Shown piece by piece: positions 23,713 to 33,157 of a DNA stretch of 64,000 nucleotides. This DNA is from RXIX01 sp003989075 (GTDB lineage: Bacteria; Pseudomonadota; Gammaproteobacteria; Competibacterales; Competibacteraceae): contig JAKOYN010000081.1 of assembly GCA_029780415.1 (NCBI GenBank), positions 1-64,000 of the forward strand, in the 5' to 3' direction. A model generated the notes under the pieces. That model was given only the letters and a program-made list of their open reading frames with translations. It was not told where the DNA came from and ran no database searches. The stretch's first letter is position 1; each line of letters opens with the position of its first letter. Position numbers and translations under genes: made by a program.

Positions 23713-26700
23713 TCAATTATCACTGCTGAAACCCTGACGCGCCGGCATGCCCACTCCCGGTTCCGTCAGCCGCTGCAACTGCGGATCATCCCAGGAACCG
23801 GTCAGGTGATAGCGATAGCGGGTCGCGCGCTCGATATCCTCCTTCAGCAGCCGCTCAGCGACGAACAGCGCCGCGCCAGCCGCCGGACCCGCCGCGATGG
23901 CCCCGGCCAGCGGCAAGGCTCCGCCCAGACGCGGAATCACCGTCACCTGTTGATCGTAGTCGCGTGCCTGCAGGCCGGTGCGCCCCTCGATCAGGATACG
24001 CGCCGCCGGTGCCTCAATCGCCAGATCATCGGTTTGCGCCTGCCCGCGGTGAAACCGGAAACGACCGCTGATACGGTCGAAGCTCATCCCGGTCTGAAAC
24101 AGATCACTGAAATCAAGGCTCAACCGGCGCACCAGATTATGCACGCTGAACAGGCCCACCATCCGCGCCAGGCCAGGATCGATATCCAGCAACTGTCCGG
24201 CCCCCATCTGAAACACCAGCTCACCCGACAAATGCTGCAAGGCAAAATCGGTCGGCGCCCCCGGCCACTCCACCGCCAGGCGCGCTTCGGTCGCACCCTG
24301 GGCCAGCCCGGCGCTGGCATAGCCCAGCGCCGTCAACGTGTCGCCCAGCGCCGGACTGTTCAGGGTCGCGCGCAACGTCGATACCGGCTCGCCTCCCAGG
24401 CCCCAGGCCCATTCGCCGCTGGCGGTGACGGTCTGCTGCGCCGACTGCAGATCAAGACTGGACAGGCGCAGACCGCCAACGCGCGGCACCGCCACCAGCC
24501 GCAACCGGCCCAGAGATCGGTCATCGATCTGCAAATCGGCCACCGTCAGCACCAGCGGTGGCCACTGCCGCGGGTCCGGAGACCGGGAGGGCGCAGTGGA
24601 GGGCTCGGCCTCCTGATCAGCAACGCGCAGACGCAGGCGACTGAGCGCCGCGTTCACCGGCCGCTGCGGCGTCGGCTGTTCCGGCACGGTGATCCGCCCA
24701 GCCAGATCCGGTCCATCCAGTTCCAGGCGCAAACCCTGCTCCTGACGACTCAGTGCCAGGTTCACCGCGGCAAAGTGCTGTCCGGCCAGGTTCAAGTGCC
24801 CAATACGCGCATCAAGCTGCCGCAGCAGCGCCGGCACCGCCAGACTCGCGGACGTCCTGCCGCTGGATAGACTCCAGTCCCAGCGCGGCACATCGGCAAC
24901 AACCACCAGCCCCGGCAACTCCGGCAACTGCGCCGCGCCGCTGCCAAGACGCAACTCGCCCCGCGTCAACCGCGGCTGCGTGGTGAAATCGGCCAATTCC
25001 AGAGCTGCGCGCAGTTCGCTGCCATAATCCAGCGCCAGTTCCAGCAGGCGCGCCGCTCCCGGCCGCAGCACCAGATGCAGCGGCAGCGTCGCGGTCGCGC
25101 TCTTGCCGAGCGGCTCGGGCAGATCCACCGCCATGCCGCGCAGATCCGACTGCAGATCCAGCGTAAAGGGCCGCGCCGCGCTGCTGGGCACCACCAGCAG
25201 CGCCTGCCAGTCGCTTTTTCCGCTGAACACGTCGTCCAGTGGAGCCGCTGCCGGCCCAGCCAAGGCCCGCAGGCCCAGCCGCCCGCGCACCTGGGTACGC
25301 AGCTCACGCTGCCCCTCGCGACCGGTCAGGGCCAGATCCAGCCGCACCGGCTCACCACGCAGCACGGCCCGCAGCTCGCGCCCTTCCAGCGTACTCTCGC
25401 TGAAACGGATCTCGCCGCGCAGCCGCTCCAGTTCCAGTCCCCAGGCCGGCAATCCAAGCCGCCCCTCCAGCAAACCCACCCGGCCCTGCACCCGCGTCGG
25501 CCGGCTATCGGTCGGAATCGCCAGATTCAGATCCAGACTGTTCTGGCCACTGATGCGCAGATCGGGCAGGCTATCGCCAAGCGCCTGGCCGGCCGGACTG
25601 TCGCGCAGCGCCTGCCACAGCGTCGCACCCGGTCCCTGCACCCGCCCGTCCACCATGACCAGCACATTTTCCAGATCGGCGATGCTGACCTGCGTCCGTT
25701 CCATCACTGCATCGAGCAGGCGCGCGCTGTCGGCATCGATGCGCAAACCGCGGTTATGAAAATGGACGGTAGCGCGCAACCGTTCCAGACGCGGCCAGCC
25801 GGGCAGATAGTCCAGCACGCCGTCCTCGACCTGAAAACGGGTATCAAACAGGCCCTCGCCATGATCAAAGGGGAAGGCCGCCGCCGTGCCGCGCAGTCGA
25901 AAATCGCCGCCGATCACATGCCCGCCGCGCAAGGCCCGATCCAGCCAGGCCACGCCATCCGGCGGAATCACCACCACCGGCAAATAGCGATACGCCTGCT
26001 CGATGCGCACCCGCTGATAGCGGCCATACAGATCCAGGGTGGGCTCGCCATGGTCGGGAACGCTGATGCTGCCCCAGAAGCGCGCGGCGAGATCGGCATT
26101 GGCCAGTTCCAGGCCATCGCTCTGCAGACGCAGCGCCGCGCCCTCGCGATGCCAGGCCAGTGCACCGCGCAGCGTATCGAGTGCGATGGGCGCACGCAGC
26201 ACGCCGACGGTATCGACCCGCAGCGCGCGGCTGTCCAGCTTCAGGCGGCCCTGTTCCGGCCCCAATTGCACCTCGCCATCGAGCGGACCGATAGCTGGCA
26301 AGCCGTGGGTCGAATCCAGTTGCAGTGCCTGCACACGCAGGGTGGCCTGCTGCAGGGCACCATCCGGCTCCAGCACCAGTGCGATCCCGGTCAGCTCACC
26401 GCGTGGCTGCAACGGCAGCAGCCAGGCGCGGGCGGCATCATCCAGCCAGGGTTGCGCCCAGCGCAGCACATCCTCGGCGCGCAGCCTGTCGATGCGGCCC
26501 TGCCAGCCGCCGGCAGCGGTCTGGGTCGCCTCGAAGCGGGCCAAAGGGTTCGACTTGCGGCCACTGCTCTCCAACCAACCGGCCTGACCGTGCAGGGACC
26601 AGCCGTGGTTCAGCGGCTGACCCAGGCCAGCGCGGCGCTCCAGGTTCAGATGCACATGCAGGGTAGCGGCATCCTCGATCGGCCATTCCGCCGCGCCGGA

Positions 26701-27297
26701 CAGGCGCTGCCCGGTTGCAGTCGCCTCCCAGCGCAGATAGGGATGCAGCAGTTGCAGGATGCGGCCATCACGCTGGTGCAGCACCAGGCGCTCACCGACG
26801 ATATCCACATGCGGCAATTGCAGCAGCGCAGAACCCACCGCTGCCAGGGATGCTGCGGCTTCGCCGCCATCGGTGGCCGTGCGCAGACGCAACCGACCAT
26901 CGGCATCCTCCTCCAGGGTCAGCGCTGCGCCTTCGATACGGATACGGCCCACGACCGGCCGCCACGCCCATAGCGAACGCCACAGGTTCAGGGTCACCAC
27001 CACCTGACTGAAGCGGGCCAGAGTGACGTCACGCTCAATGTCGTCCAGGCTGACGCCACGCAAACGCAGGCCCAGCCGCCAGCCGTCGCGGGCGCCACTC
27101 ACCGCGTCGATGCGCACCGGCAGATGCAAGGTCTCGCCCAGCGCAGCAGCCAGATCGGCGCGATAATCGTTCAGACGTGGCAGCAGCCACCATTGCGTCA
27201 TGGCCGCCAGCAGCAGCAGCGGCAGCAGCAGGGCCAGCAGCAGCCGGCGCGTCCAGCGCAGACCCCGGCGCGTCCAGCCCCACAACCCGACTCTCAC
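23713..27297 (-). CDS. yhdP: YhdP-type AsmA-like bridge-like lipid transport protein
   Basis: This is a very large (1194 residues) AsmA-like protein with one N-terminal membrane helix (about residues 18-38). The remainder is a beta-rich periplasmic rod with DUF3971-type and AsmA_2-type C-terminal text (GAVSE-like FQMGAGQLLDIDPGLARMVGLF, DLFQTGMSFDRISGRFRFHRG, RILIEGRTGLQARDYDQ). In E. coli YhdP works with TamB and YdbH in phospholipid transport to the outer membrane; length there is about 1266. Translation probably begins at the GTG at 27297, which overlaps the rng stop as GTGA. The order rng-yhdP-nit-tldD is conserved. Confidence 0.94.
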   Translation of the reverse strand: MRVGLWGWTRRGLRWTRRLLLALLLPLLLLAAMTQWWLLPRLNDYRADLAAALGETLHLPVRIDAVSGARDGWRLGLRLRGVSLDDIERDVTLARFSQVVVTLNLWRSLWAWRPVVGRIRIEGAALTLEEDADGRLRLRTATDGGEAAASLAAVGSALLQLPHVDIVGERLVLHQRDGRILQLLHPYLRWEATATGQRLSGAAEWPIEDAATLHVHLNLERRAGLGQPLNHGWSLHGQAGWLESSGRKSNPLARFEATQTAAGGWQGRIDRLRAEDVLRWAQPWLDDAARAWLLPLQPRGELTGIALVLEPDGALQQATLRVQALQLDSTHGLPAIGPLDGEVQLGPEQGRLKLDSRALRVDTVGVLRAPIALDTLRGALAWHREGAALRLQSDGLELANADLAARFWGSISVPDHGEPTLDLYGRYQRVRIEQAYRYLPVVVIPPDGVAWLDRALRGGHVIGGDFRLRGTAAAFPFDHGEGLFDTRFQVEDGVLDYLPGWPRLERLRATVHFHNRGLRIDADSARLLDAVMERTQVSIADLENVLVMVDGRVQGPGATLWQALRDSPAGQALGDSLPDLRISGQNSLDLNLAIPTDSRPTRVQGRVGLLEGRLGLPAWGLELERLRGEIRFSESTLEGRELRAVLRGEPVRLDLALTGREGQRELRTQVRGRLGLRALAGPAAAPLDDVFSGKSDWQALLVVPSSAARPFTLDLQSDLRGMAVDLPEPLGKSATATLPLHLVLRPGAARLLELALDYGSELRAALELADFTTQPRLTRGELRLGSGAAQLPELPGLVVVADVPRWDWSLSSGRTSASLAVPALLRQLDARIGHLNLAGQHFAAVNLALSRQEQGLRLELDGPDLAGRITVPEQPTPQRPVNAALSRLRLRVADQEAEPSTAPSRSPDPRQWPPLVLTVADLQIDDRSLGRLRLVAVPRVGGLRLSSLDLQSAQQTVTASGEWAWGLGGEPVSTLRATLNSPALGDTLTALGYASAGLAQGATEARLAVEWPGAPTDFALQHLSGELVFQMGAGQLLDIDPGLARMVGLFSVHNLVRRLSLDFSDLFQTGMSFDRISGRFRFHRGQAQTDDLAIEAPAARILIEGRTGLQARDYDQQVTVIPRLGGALPLAGAIAAGPAAGAALFVAERLLKEDIERATRYRYHLTGSWDDPQLQRLTEPGVGMPARQGFSSDN

Positions 27298-28790
27298 ATC
27301 AGCACCACGTCATACTGTTCACGGCTGTAGAGCACTTCAGCCTGGAACTTGATGGGAATACCGATAAAGGCTTCCAGTTGCGCGACGCTGTTCGATTCCT
27401 GATCGAGCATCACATCGACCACGTCCGGCGCGGCCAGTACCACGAACTGCCGCGGCGCATACTGGCGGGCCTCGCGCAGCAGTTCGCGGAAAATCTCATA
27501 GCAAACCGTCTCGGCGGTCTTGATCGAGCCGCGGCCATGGCACAGCGGGCACGGCTCGCACAGCACCTGCTCCAGACTCTCGCGGGTGCGCTTGCGGGTC
27601 ATCTCCACCAGACCCAGCGGTGACACCTGGGAGATGTGGCTCTTGGCGCGATCCTTCTCCAAATGCTTTTCCAGCGCCTTGAGCACCGCGCGGCGATGCT
27701 CCTCGCTGGCCATGTCGATGAAATCGAGGATGATGATGCCGCCAAGATTGCGCAGGCGCAGTTGCCGGGCGATGGCGGCGGCTGCCTCCAGGTTAGTCTT
27801 GAAGATGGTTTCCTCAAGATTGCGATGACCGACATAGGCGCCGGTGTTGACGTCAATGGTGGTCATCGCCTCGGTCTGATCGACGATCAGATAGCCGCCG
27901 GACTTGAGCGGCACCTTTTTGCCCAGCGCGCGCTGGATCTCCTCCTCGATACCATACAGCTCGAAAATCGGCCGCTCGCCGGGGTAATGCTCCAGGCGCG
28001 GCACCATCTCAGGCACGAACTTTTCGGCGAACTGCAGCATGCGCTGGCAGGTCTCGCGCGAGTCGATACGCACCCGCTCGACGTTGTCACCGATGAAGTC
28101 ACGCAGCACCCGCAGCACCAGCGGCAGGTCTTCATAAAGGGTGACGATGCCGGAGGTCTCGCCGATGCGCTCGCGGATCGACGCCCACAGCCGCTGCAGA
28201 AACTGCATGTCAGCACGCAGTGCCCAGGGCTCGGCGCCCTCAGCGGCAGTGCGCACGATATAGCCGCCGCCAAACTCGGTGCGAAAGGCGTTGATCATCT
28301 CCTTGAGGCGCTGGCGCTCGCGATCGCCGTCGATCTTCACCGATACCCCGGCGACATCGGAATCGGCCAGGAACACCAGGAAGCGCGATGGCAGGGTGAC
28401 ATGGGTGGTCAGGCGCGCACCCTTGGTGCCGATCGGGTCCTTAATCACCTGTACCACCAGTTCCTGCCCTTCGCGCACCAGTTCGGTGATTGCCGGCCAG
28501 CGTTCGCCACTGGCCGGCGTCGGGCTGTCGGGCAGGCTCTCCGGGCGGATATCGGAGACGTGCAGAAACGCCGCCCGTTCCAGGCCAATATCGACAAAGG
28601 CCGCCTCCATACCCGGCAGCACCCGGCACACCTGGCCCTTGTAGATGTTGCCGACCAGGCCGCGCTTGCCGACACGTTCGAGCAGGATTTCCTGCAGGAC
28701 CCCGTTTTCGACCACCGCCACCCGGGTCTCACGGGGCGTTACATTGATCAGAATTTCATCGCCGGTGCCGCCTTCGGTACGCGTGGCCAT
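27294..28790 (-). CDS. rng: Ribonuclease G
   Basis: RNase G processes the 5' end of 16S rRNA and degrades some mRNAs. The 498-residue protein (E. coli 489) starts with the family text ILINVTPRETRVAVVENGVLQE and an S1 domain at about residues 40-130 (GNIYKGQVCRVLPGMEAAFVD in part). The catalytic acidic region is YLIVDQTEAMTTIDVNTG and IILDFIDM, and the zinc-link is CEPCPLCHGRG near residue 410. It lacks the long C-terminal scaffold of RNase E. I saw no Shine-Dalgarno before the ATG, which is 15 bases from the maf stop, so translation may depend on coupling. Confidence 0.96.
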   Translation of the reverse strand: MATRTEGGTGDEILINVTPRETRVAVVENGVLQEILLERVGKRGLVGNIYKGQVCRVLPGMEAAFVDIGLERAAFLHVSDIRPESLPDSPTPASGERWPAITELVREGQELVVQVIKDPIGTKGARLTTHVTLPSRFLVFLADSDVAGVSVKIDGDRERQRLKEMINAFRTEFGGGYIVRTAAEGAEPWALRADMQFLQRLWASIRERIGETSGIVTLYEDLPLVLRVLRDFIGDNVERVRIDSRETCQRMLQFAEKFVPEMVPRLEHYPGERPIFELYGIEEEIQRALGKKVPLKSGGYLIVDQTEAMTTIDVNTGAYVGHRNLEETIFKTNLEAAAAIARQLRLRNLGGIIILDFIDMASEEHRRAVLKALEKHLEKDRAKSHISQVSPLGLVEMTRKRTRESLEQVLCEPCPLCHGRGSIKTAETVCYEIFRELLREARQYAPRQFVVLAAPDVVDVMLDQESNSVAQLEAFIGIPIKFQAEVLYSREQYDVVLM

Positions 28791-28805
28791 AGAGGTGTGA
28801 GTCGC

Positions 28806-29405
28806 TCAGGGAAAAGGTGAATGCCAGGGAGACACGGCGAAGGTGCGCAGCAATTCGGCCGTCTCATACAGCGGCAACCCCATCACACCGGAGTAGCTGC
28901 CGCGCAGGTCGTGGATAAAGGCCGCCGCGCGGCCCTGAATAGCGTAGCCGCCGGCCTTGTCCAGCGGCTCACCGCTGTCCCAGTAGGCGGCGCATTCCTC
29001 CGGGCTCAGCGTGCGGAAACGCACCCGGCTTTCCTGGACGATGGCTGCGGCGCGCTGTGGGGTGGCCAGCGCCACCGCACTTAACACCTGATGTTCGCGC
29101 CCGGACAGCCGCGCCAGCATCGCCAGGCCATCAGCACGGTCGCGGGGTTTGCCGAGAATGAGGCCATCGATCACCACTGCTGTATCGGCGCCCAGCACCG
29201 GTGCCGGTTTGCGCCGGCCCAAGGCCGCACAACCAGCCCGTGCCTTGTCCAGCGCCAGACGCGCCACATAATCCGGTGGCGCCTCAGCGGGCAGCGGCGT
29301 TTCATCCACCGCAACCCGCAGCAGACGATAGGACACGCCGATCTGGCGCAGCAGCTCACGGCGGCGCGGCGAGGCCGACGCCAGATAAAGGTGCAAACAG
29401 CCCAT
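28806..29405 (-). CDS. Maf-family nucleotide pyrophosphatase
   Basis: Maf proteins hydrolyse dTTP/UTP or modified nucleotides, acting in house-cleaning and division arrest. The 199-residue protein shows the N-terminal YLASASPRRRELLRQIG motif, VLGADTAVVIDGLILGKP with the catalytic Asp, and the C-terminal GGYAIQGRAAAFI segment that is usual in the YhdE (dTTPase) subgroup. The ATG at 29405 fits the family start; a 40-residue upstream extension lies over rlmH. It follows rlmH by 8 bases and precedes rng. Confidence 0.93.
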   Translation of the reverse strand: MGCLHLYLASASPRRRELLRQIGVSYRLLRVAVDETPLPAEAPPDYVARLALDKARAGCAALGRRKPAPVLGADTAVVIDGLILGKPRDRADGLAMLARLSGREHQVLSAVALATPQRAAAIVQESRVRFRTLSPEECAAYWDSGEPLDKAGGYAIQGRAAAFIHDLRGSYSGVMGLPLYETAELLRTFAVSPWHSPFP

Positions 29406-29413
29406 GGGTCCGC

Positions 29414-29890
29414 TCAGGCACGGTGATAAGGGTGATGATGCAGCAGGCTCCAGGCCCGGTAGAGCTGTTCGGCGACCAGCACCCGCACCAGCGGATGCGG
29501 CAGGGTCAGCCGCGACAGGGCCCAAAGCTGCTCGGCGCGACCACGACAGACCGGGTCCAGTCCATCCGGCCCGCCAACCAGCAGGCTCAGATCGCGGCCC
29601 TCACGCAGCCAGCCGGCCAGTTGCGCAGCCAGTTCTGCGGTATCCCAATGCCGGCCGCGCTCGTCGAGGGCCAACAGCCGCGATCCGGACGGCACCGCCG
29701 CCAGCAAACGCTCGCCCTCGTCGCGCATCAGGCGCGTCAGGTCAGGATTCTGGCCCTGACCGCGCCTGGCGGCGGGAATTTCCACCAGGTTCAGCGCGCA
29801 TTCGCGCGGCAGCCGGGCCGCATAGTCAGCATAGCCAGCCTTGACCCAGTCCGGCATCCGGGTGCCGATAGCCAGCAGATGGATTTTCAA
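29414..29890 (-). CDS. rlmH: 23S rRNA pseudouridine1915 N3-methyltransferase
   Basis: RlmH methylates pseudouridine 1915 in helix 69 of 23S rRNA on assembled 70S ribosomes, using SAM. The protein is 158 residues (family about 155). It has KIHLLAIGTRMPDWV at the start, LLVGGPDGLD for the SAM site and the conserved C-terminal LPHPLVRVLVAEQLYRAWS...YHRA. The start is decided by the ribosome-binding site: TTG at 29890 is preceded by GGGAG at 7 bases, and no ATG gives the family N-terminus. The normal partner rsfS is separated from it here by a diguanylate cyclase gene. Confidence 0.95.
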   Translation of the reverse strand: MKIHLLAIGTRMPDWVKAGYADYAARLPRECALNLVEIPAARRGQGQNPDLTRLMRDEGERLLAAVPSGSRLLALDERGRHWDTAELAAQLAGWLREGRDLSLLVGGPDGLDPVCRGRAEQLWALSRLTLPHPLVRVLVAEQLYRAWSLLHHHPYHRA

Positions 29891-29912
29891 GTTGGCACTC
29901 CCGGGAACAAGG

Positions 29913-31394
29913 TCAGCACGATTCACAAGACGCCACGACCCACTGGCACTTGCCGCGGTGCTTGGCCTCATACAGGGCGGCATCGGCGGCCTTGCGCAGC
30001 GCACTCCACTCGCGCCCATGCTCTGGAAACAGCGCCAGTCCCACGCTGGCCGATACCCGACAGGGGTTTCCATCGCAGGTCATGGGCGCCGTGATCCTGG
30101 CGATCAGTCGCTCCGCAATAGCGCTGGTGGCTGGCACACCGGCGGCATTCGGCAACAGGATCAGAAATTCATCGCCACCCCAGCGACATACGGTGTCATT
30201 CGAGCGCAGCAGATCGCGCATGCGGGATGCAGCTTCCCTGAGAACCTCATCGCCGGCGTCATGGCCGAGCTGATCATTGATCGCCTTGAAATCATCGAGA
30301 TCGACATACAACAGGGCCAGCGCTTCACCATTGCGCTCTGCCGTCAGCAGGCAAAGCTGAAACCGGTCCATGAACAGCCTGCGATTGGGCAATCCGGTCA
30401 GGGCATCAAATAGCGCCAGTTCGCGAATTTTGACATAGGCCTCGCCAAGCTCCTGATGCGCAAGCAGCAGCTTTTGTCGATTCATCATCATGAGCGCCAG
30501 CAAAGCAGCGAGCGTTATCATCACGGCGATCACGCTGATTTCCGCCACCATCAGCCAAAGCCGGCGTGTGGCCAGCCGATCAGCCATGTCCTGCACAGAG
30601 AACCCCACCACCAGCACCAGTGGCAGGCCACTCACCTTGCGATAGGCATAGGTGCGCCGAATACCGTCCACTGCACTGTCCGCCTCATACACACCGACCG
30701 GCTCCCGCGCCAGCCGGGCCCAGACTGGCGATTCGATCACAACCGCCCATAACGCGGGATCGGGTTCGGGCGCGCGCGCCCGCAGCTTATGGTCGTGCAC
30801 GCCCAGCAGCGCGGCGACATTCTGCCGCCCAATATTCAGCGACTGGTAATAGCTTGAGAACCACTGGGCATCGACTGCGACAATCACGATGCCGGCAAAG
30901 GAACCGTCCGGATTGCTGATGCGACGCGAAATCCGAAACATATAGCGTGAGGAAATGCGCCCGAACTCGACCGCAGAGATAAAAATCCGGTCCTCCGGTG
31001 TCGATCGGTGGTACTGGAAATATTCCCGGTCCACCACGTTCAGCGGTTTTCCGGTCCGGTCGCGGGATGAAGCAACGATCAGCCCGTCGGCGCTGATGAT
31101 GTTGATGCTGTCGATCGTGTTTCTATCGAACACCATTTCATTGATGAAGGTCTGCATCTCGCTCAGGGAGCCAGTACGCAGATAGGCGGCGCGCAGGCTC
31201 CACAGCAGAACATCCACATAGCTAACCACCCGCACCGTGTGCTGTTCGAAGGCATCAGCCGCCAGCCGCGTCTGTTGCAACAGTTGCGCCTCCTGTTCCT
31301 GCCGGGCCTGGGCCAGGAAATACCAGCCGCCGCCGAGAACGCCGAGGCTCATCAGGCCGACGCCCAGACACAGCAACAGGATGTGGCGTTTCAT
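29913..31394 (-). CDS. Membrane-anchored diguanylate cyclase with PDC/CACHE-like sensor
   Basis: This 493-residue protein makes cyclic di-GMP from two GTP, presumably in response to a periplasmic signal. Order: first membrane helix at about residues 4-26, a periplasmic PDC/CACHE-like sensor of about 250 residues (INIISADGLIVASS, VVDREYFQYHRSTPEDRIFIS), second helix at about 285-308 (ISVIAVMITLAALLALMMM), and a GGDEF domain from about 325. The active-site motif is RWGGDEFLILLP, intact. Five residues before it stands RSND, an RxxD inhibitory I-site, so product inhibition is expected. The ATG at 31394 puts the helix at the N-terminus. It sits 16 bases after rsfS and 22 bases before rlmH, inside a ribosome-maturation operon. 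Confidence 0.92.
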   Translation of the reverse strand: MKRHILLLCLGVGLMSLGVLGGGWYFLAQARQEQEAQLLQQTRLAADAFEQHTVRVVSYVDVLLWSLRAAYLRTGSLSEMQTFINEMVFDRNTIDSINIISADGLIVASSRDRTGKPLNVVDREYFQYHRSTPEDRIFISAVEFGRISSRYMFRISRRISNPDGSFAGIVIVAVDAQWFSSYYQSLNIGRQNVAALLGVHDHKLRARAPEPDPALWAVVIESPVWARLAREPVGVYEADSAVDGIRRTYAYRKVSGLPLVLVVGFSVQDMADRLATRRLWLMVAEISVIAVMITLAALLALMMMNRQKLLLAHQELGEAYVKIRELALFDALTGLPNRRLFMDRFQLCLLTAERNGEALALLYVDLDDFKAINDQLGHDAGDEVLREAASRMRDLLRSNDTVCRWGGDEFLILLPNAAGVPATSAIAERLIARITAPMTCDGNPCRVSASVGLALFPEHGREWSALRKAADAALYEAKHRGKCQWVVASCESC

Positions 31395-31410
31395 TCCATT
31401 TGCCCGCCCG

Positions 31411-31755
31411 CTACCGCCGCCCGGCCCGGGCCGTGTCCACCGACCACAGCTTCTCCAGGCCATAGAAATCGCGGGTCTGCGGCAGCATGACATGCACCAC
31501 GATATCGCCCAGATCGACCAGGACCCATTCCGCCTCGCGCTGGCCCTCAACGCCCAGTGGGCGCACGCCCGCCGCAAGGCTTTTTTCGACCACCCGGTCA
31601 GAGAGCGCCTTGACCTGGCGCGTGGAACTGCCGCTGGCGATGATCATCAGGTCGGTGAAGCTGGCGATGTTGCGCACATCCAGAACCGTGATGTTCTGGG
31701 CTTTCAGGTCTTCCAGGGCGTCGATAACGATCTGCTGTAGGGCTTCAAGTTGCAT
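31411..31755 (-). CDS. rsfS: Ribosomal silencing factor RsfS
   Basis: RsfS binds uL14 on the 50S subunit and blocks subunit joining in stationary phase or starvation. The 114-residue protein has the family text DLKAQNITVLDVRNIASFTDLMII (in part), SGSSTRQVKALSDRV and the C-terminal EWVLVDLGDIVVHVMLP. A GGAG lies about 13 bases before the ATG. nadD lies upstream with a 49-base gap; the usual downstream gene rlmH is displaced by the diguanylate cyclase. Confidence 0.95.
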   Translation of the reverse strand: MQLEALQQIVIDALEDLKAQNITVLDVRNIASFTDLMIIASGSSTRQVKALSDRVVEKSLAAGVRPLGVEGQREAEWVLVDLGDIVVHVMLPQTRDFYGLEKLWSVDTARAGRR

Positions 31756-31804
31756 GGAAATTCTGTTTCTCCTGTTTCAATCCTTGTTGTATTGGATTGG
31801 GCAT

Positions 31805-32524
31805 TCAATCAGGGAGTGAAAGGGCTGGTGACGGCGACCGGTATAGACCCCGGTCATGGATATAGGCCAGCACCGCCTCTGGCAGCAGGTAGCGCGGCGA
31901 ATGCCCCCGCGCCAGCAGGGCGCGAATCTGGGTGGCGGAAATGTTGAGCTGGGTCACCGGCTGGAACAGAATGCCGCCGCCTGGCCGCCGGCGCAGGTCG
32001 TTGGCGTCGTAAATCACCCGCGGCGTGACGAAGGACTCCAGCAGCGGCGGCAGCGGCTGCAGGATGCCGGGGCGCTGCATCACCACGATGTGCGCCAGAT
32101 CAGTCAGGCTCTGCCAGCGGCTCCAGGTGTGCAGCTCGCGGAAGGCATCGGTGCCGACGATCAGGCACAGCGGCGTCTCAGCGCCCACCACCGCACGCAG
32201 TGCCGCCAGGGTATCGACCATGTAGGACGGCCCCTCGCGGCGCAACTCGCGGTCGTCGGCGACAAAACCCGGCTGGCCGAGCGTGGCCAGGCGCACCAGG
32301 GTCAGGCGCTGCTCGGCGGTGACGGCGGGCGTAGCGCGGTGCGCCGGGATCCGGCAGGGCACGAAATGCACCTGGGCCAGGTCCAGCGCTTCCAGCAATT
32401 CCAGGGCGGTGCGCAAATGGCCATAGTGAATGGGATCAAAGGTGCCACCCAGAATACCGATCGGCTGTGGATGGCGGCTGGTATGGGCGATGCGCGCGGC
32501 ATCGCCGGGCAGAATGGTGCTCAC
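31805..32524 (-). CDS. nadD: Nicotinate-mononucleotide adenylyltransferase
   Basis: NadD makes deamido-NAD from nicotinate mononucleotide and ATP in NAD biosynthesis. The 239-residue protein has the nucleotidyltransferase motif ILGGTFDPIHYGHLR near residue 24 and the second ATP motif NISATQIRALLARG near 205. The start is probably the GTG at 32524, which overlaps the stop of the DJ-1/PfpI gene as GTGA. That gives an N-terminal extension of about 20 residues relative to E. coli NadD; no better-placed ATG is visible before the GGTFDP motif. Confidence 0.93.
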   Translation of the reverse strand: MSTILPGDAARIAHTSRHPQPIGILGGTFDPIHYGHLRTALELLEALDLAQVHFVPCRIPAHRATPAVTAEQRLTLVRLATLGQPGFVADDRELRREGPSYMVDTLAALRAVVGAETPLCLIVGTDAFRELHTWSRWQSLTDLAHIVVMQRPGILQPLPPLLESFVTPRVIYDANDLRRRPGGGILFQPVTQLNISATQIRALLARGHSPRYLLPEAVLAYIHDRGLYRSPSPALSLPD

Positions 32525-33108
32525 GGTAGGCTACGGTATTCCATGTAGGTGGCAGTGCGGGCACTGACCTGTTCTCCGCACAGCCGGCCGACGATATGCA
32601 GGCTGGCATCGATTCCGGCGGAAATGCCGGCTGCGGTAATCACCCGGCCATTGTCCACGTAGCGCGCCCCGGCCACGATCTCGGTCGCCGGGGCCAGTTC
32701 GCGCAGCACATCCAGCACCTCGTGATGCGTGGTCGCCCGCAAGCCTGCCAGCAGACCCGCCCGGGCCAGCAGCAGTGCCCCGGAACAGACCGACAGGACC
32801 AGTTCTGCCTGGCGCGCGGCAGCGGCGATACCATCGAGCAGATCGGTATCGCCGAGCAGCGCCCGGGTCCCGATCCCGCCCGGCACGATCAGCACATCGG
32901 CGCGTGGCGCATCACTCAGACGATAGTCGGGATTAACCGACAGGCCATTGCGGGCGCGGATCGGACCCGGGCCAGCGGCAATCGTGTACACGCGAAATGG
33001 AGCAGGCTCGTGCAATTCGCCCGCGACCGCGAACACTTCAAAGGGGCCCGCGAAATCCAGCACCTCCACCTCATCGAACAGCAGGATGGCAACAGTGCGA
33101 CAAGTCAT
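32521..33108 (-). CDS. DJ-1/PfpI family protein
   Basis: This 195-residue cytosolic protein is of the DJ-1/PfpI superfamily. The nucleophile-elbow Cys is in LVLSVCSGALLLARAG near residue 106, preceded by the acidic DFAGPFEVF segment and VLIVPGGIGTRALL. The overall pattern is closer to isonitrile-hydratase-like and GATase1-like transcriptional-regulator N-domains than to Hsp31, but no AraC domain follows. Possible activities include isonitrile hydration or glyoxalase-like/deglycase chemistry. It is embedded between proA and nadD and overlaps nadD by four bases, so it is co-expressed with NAD synthesis. Confidence 0.85.
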   Translation of the reverse strand: MTCRTVAILLFDEVEVLDFAGPFEVFAVAGELHEPAPFRVYTIAAGPGPIRARNGLSVNPDYRLSDAPRADVLIVPGGIGTRALLGDTDLLDGIAAAARQAELVLSVCSGALLLARAGLLAGLRATTHHEVLDVLRELAPATEIVAGARYVDNGRVITAAGISAGIDASLHIVGRLCGEQVSARTATYMEYRSLP

Positions 33109-33157
33109 GCGTCATGCACTCCCCGGTCATTCAATTCCGCCAGTTGCGGCGCCGCTC

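Noticed and set aside
25075..26973. Plus-strand frame of over 600 codons opposite yhdP
   Set aside because: Gln/Arg/Ala-rich composition, antisense to a conserved gene, and no domain signature.
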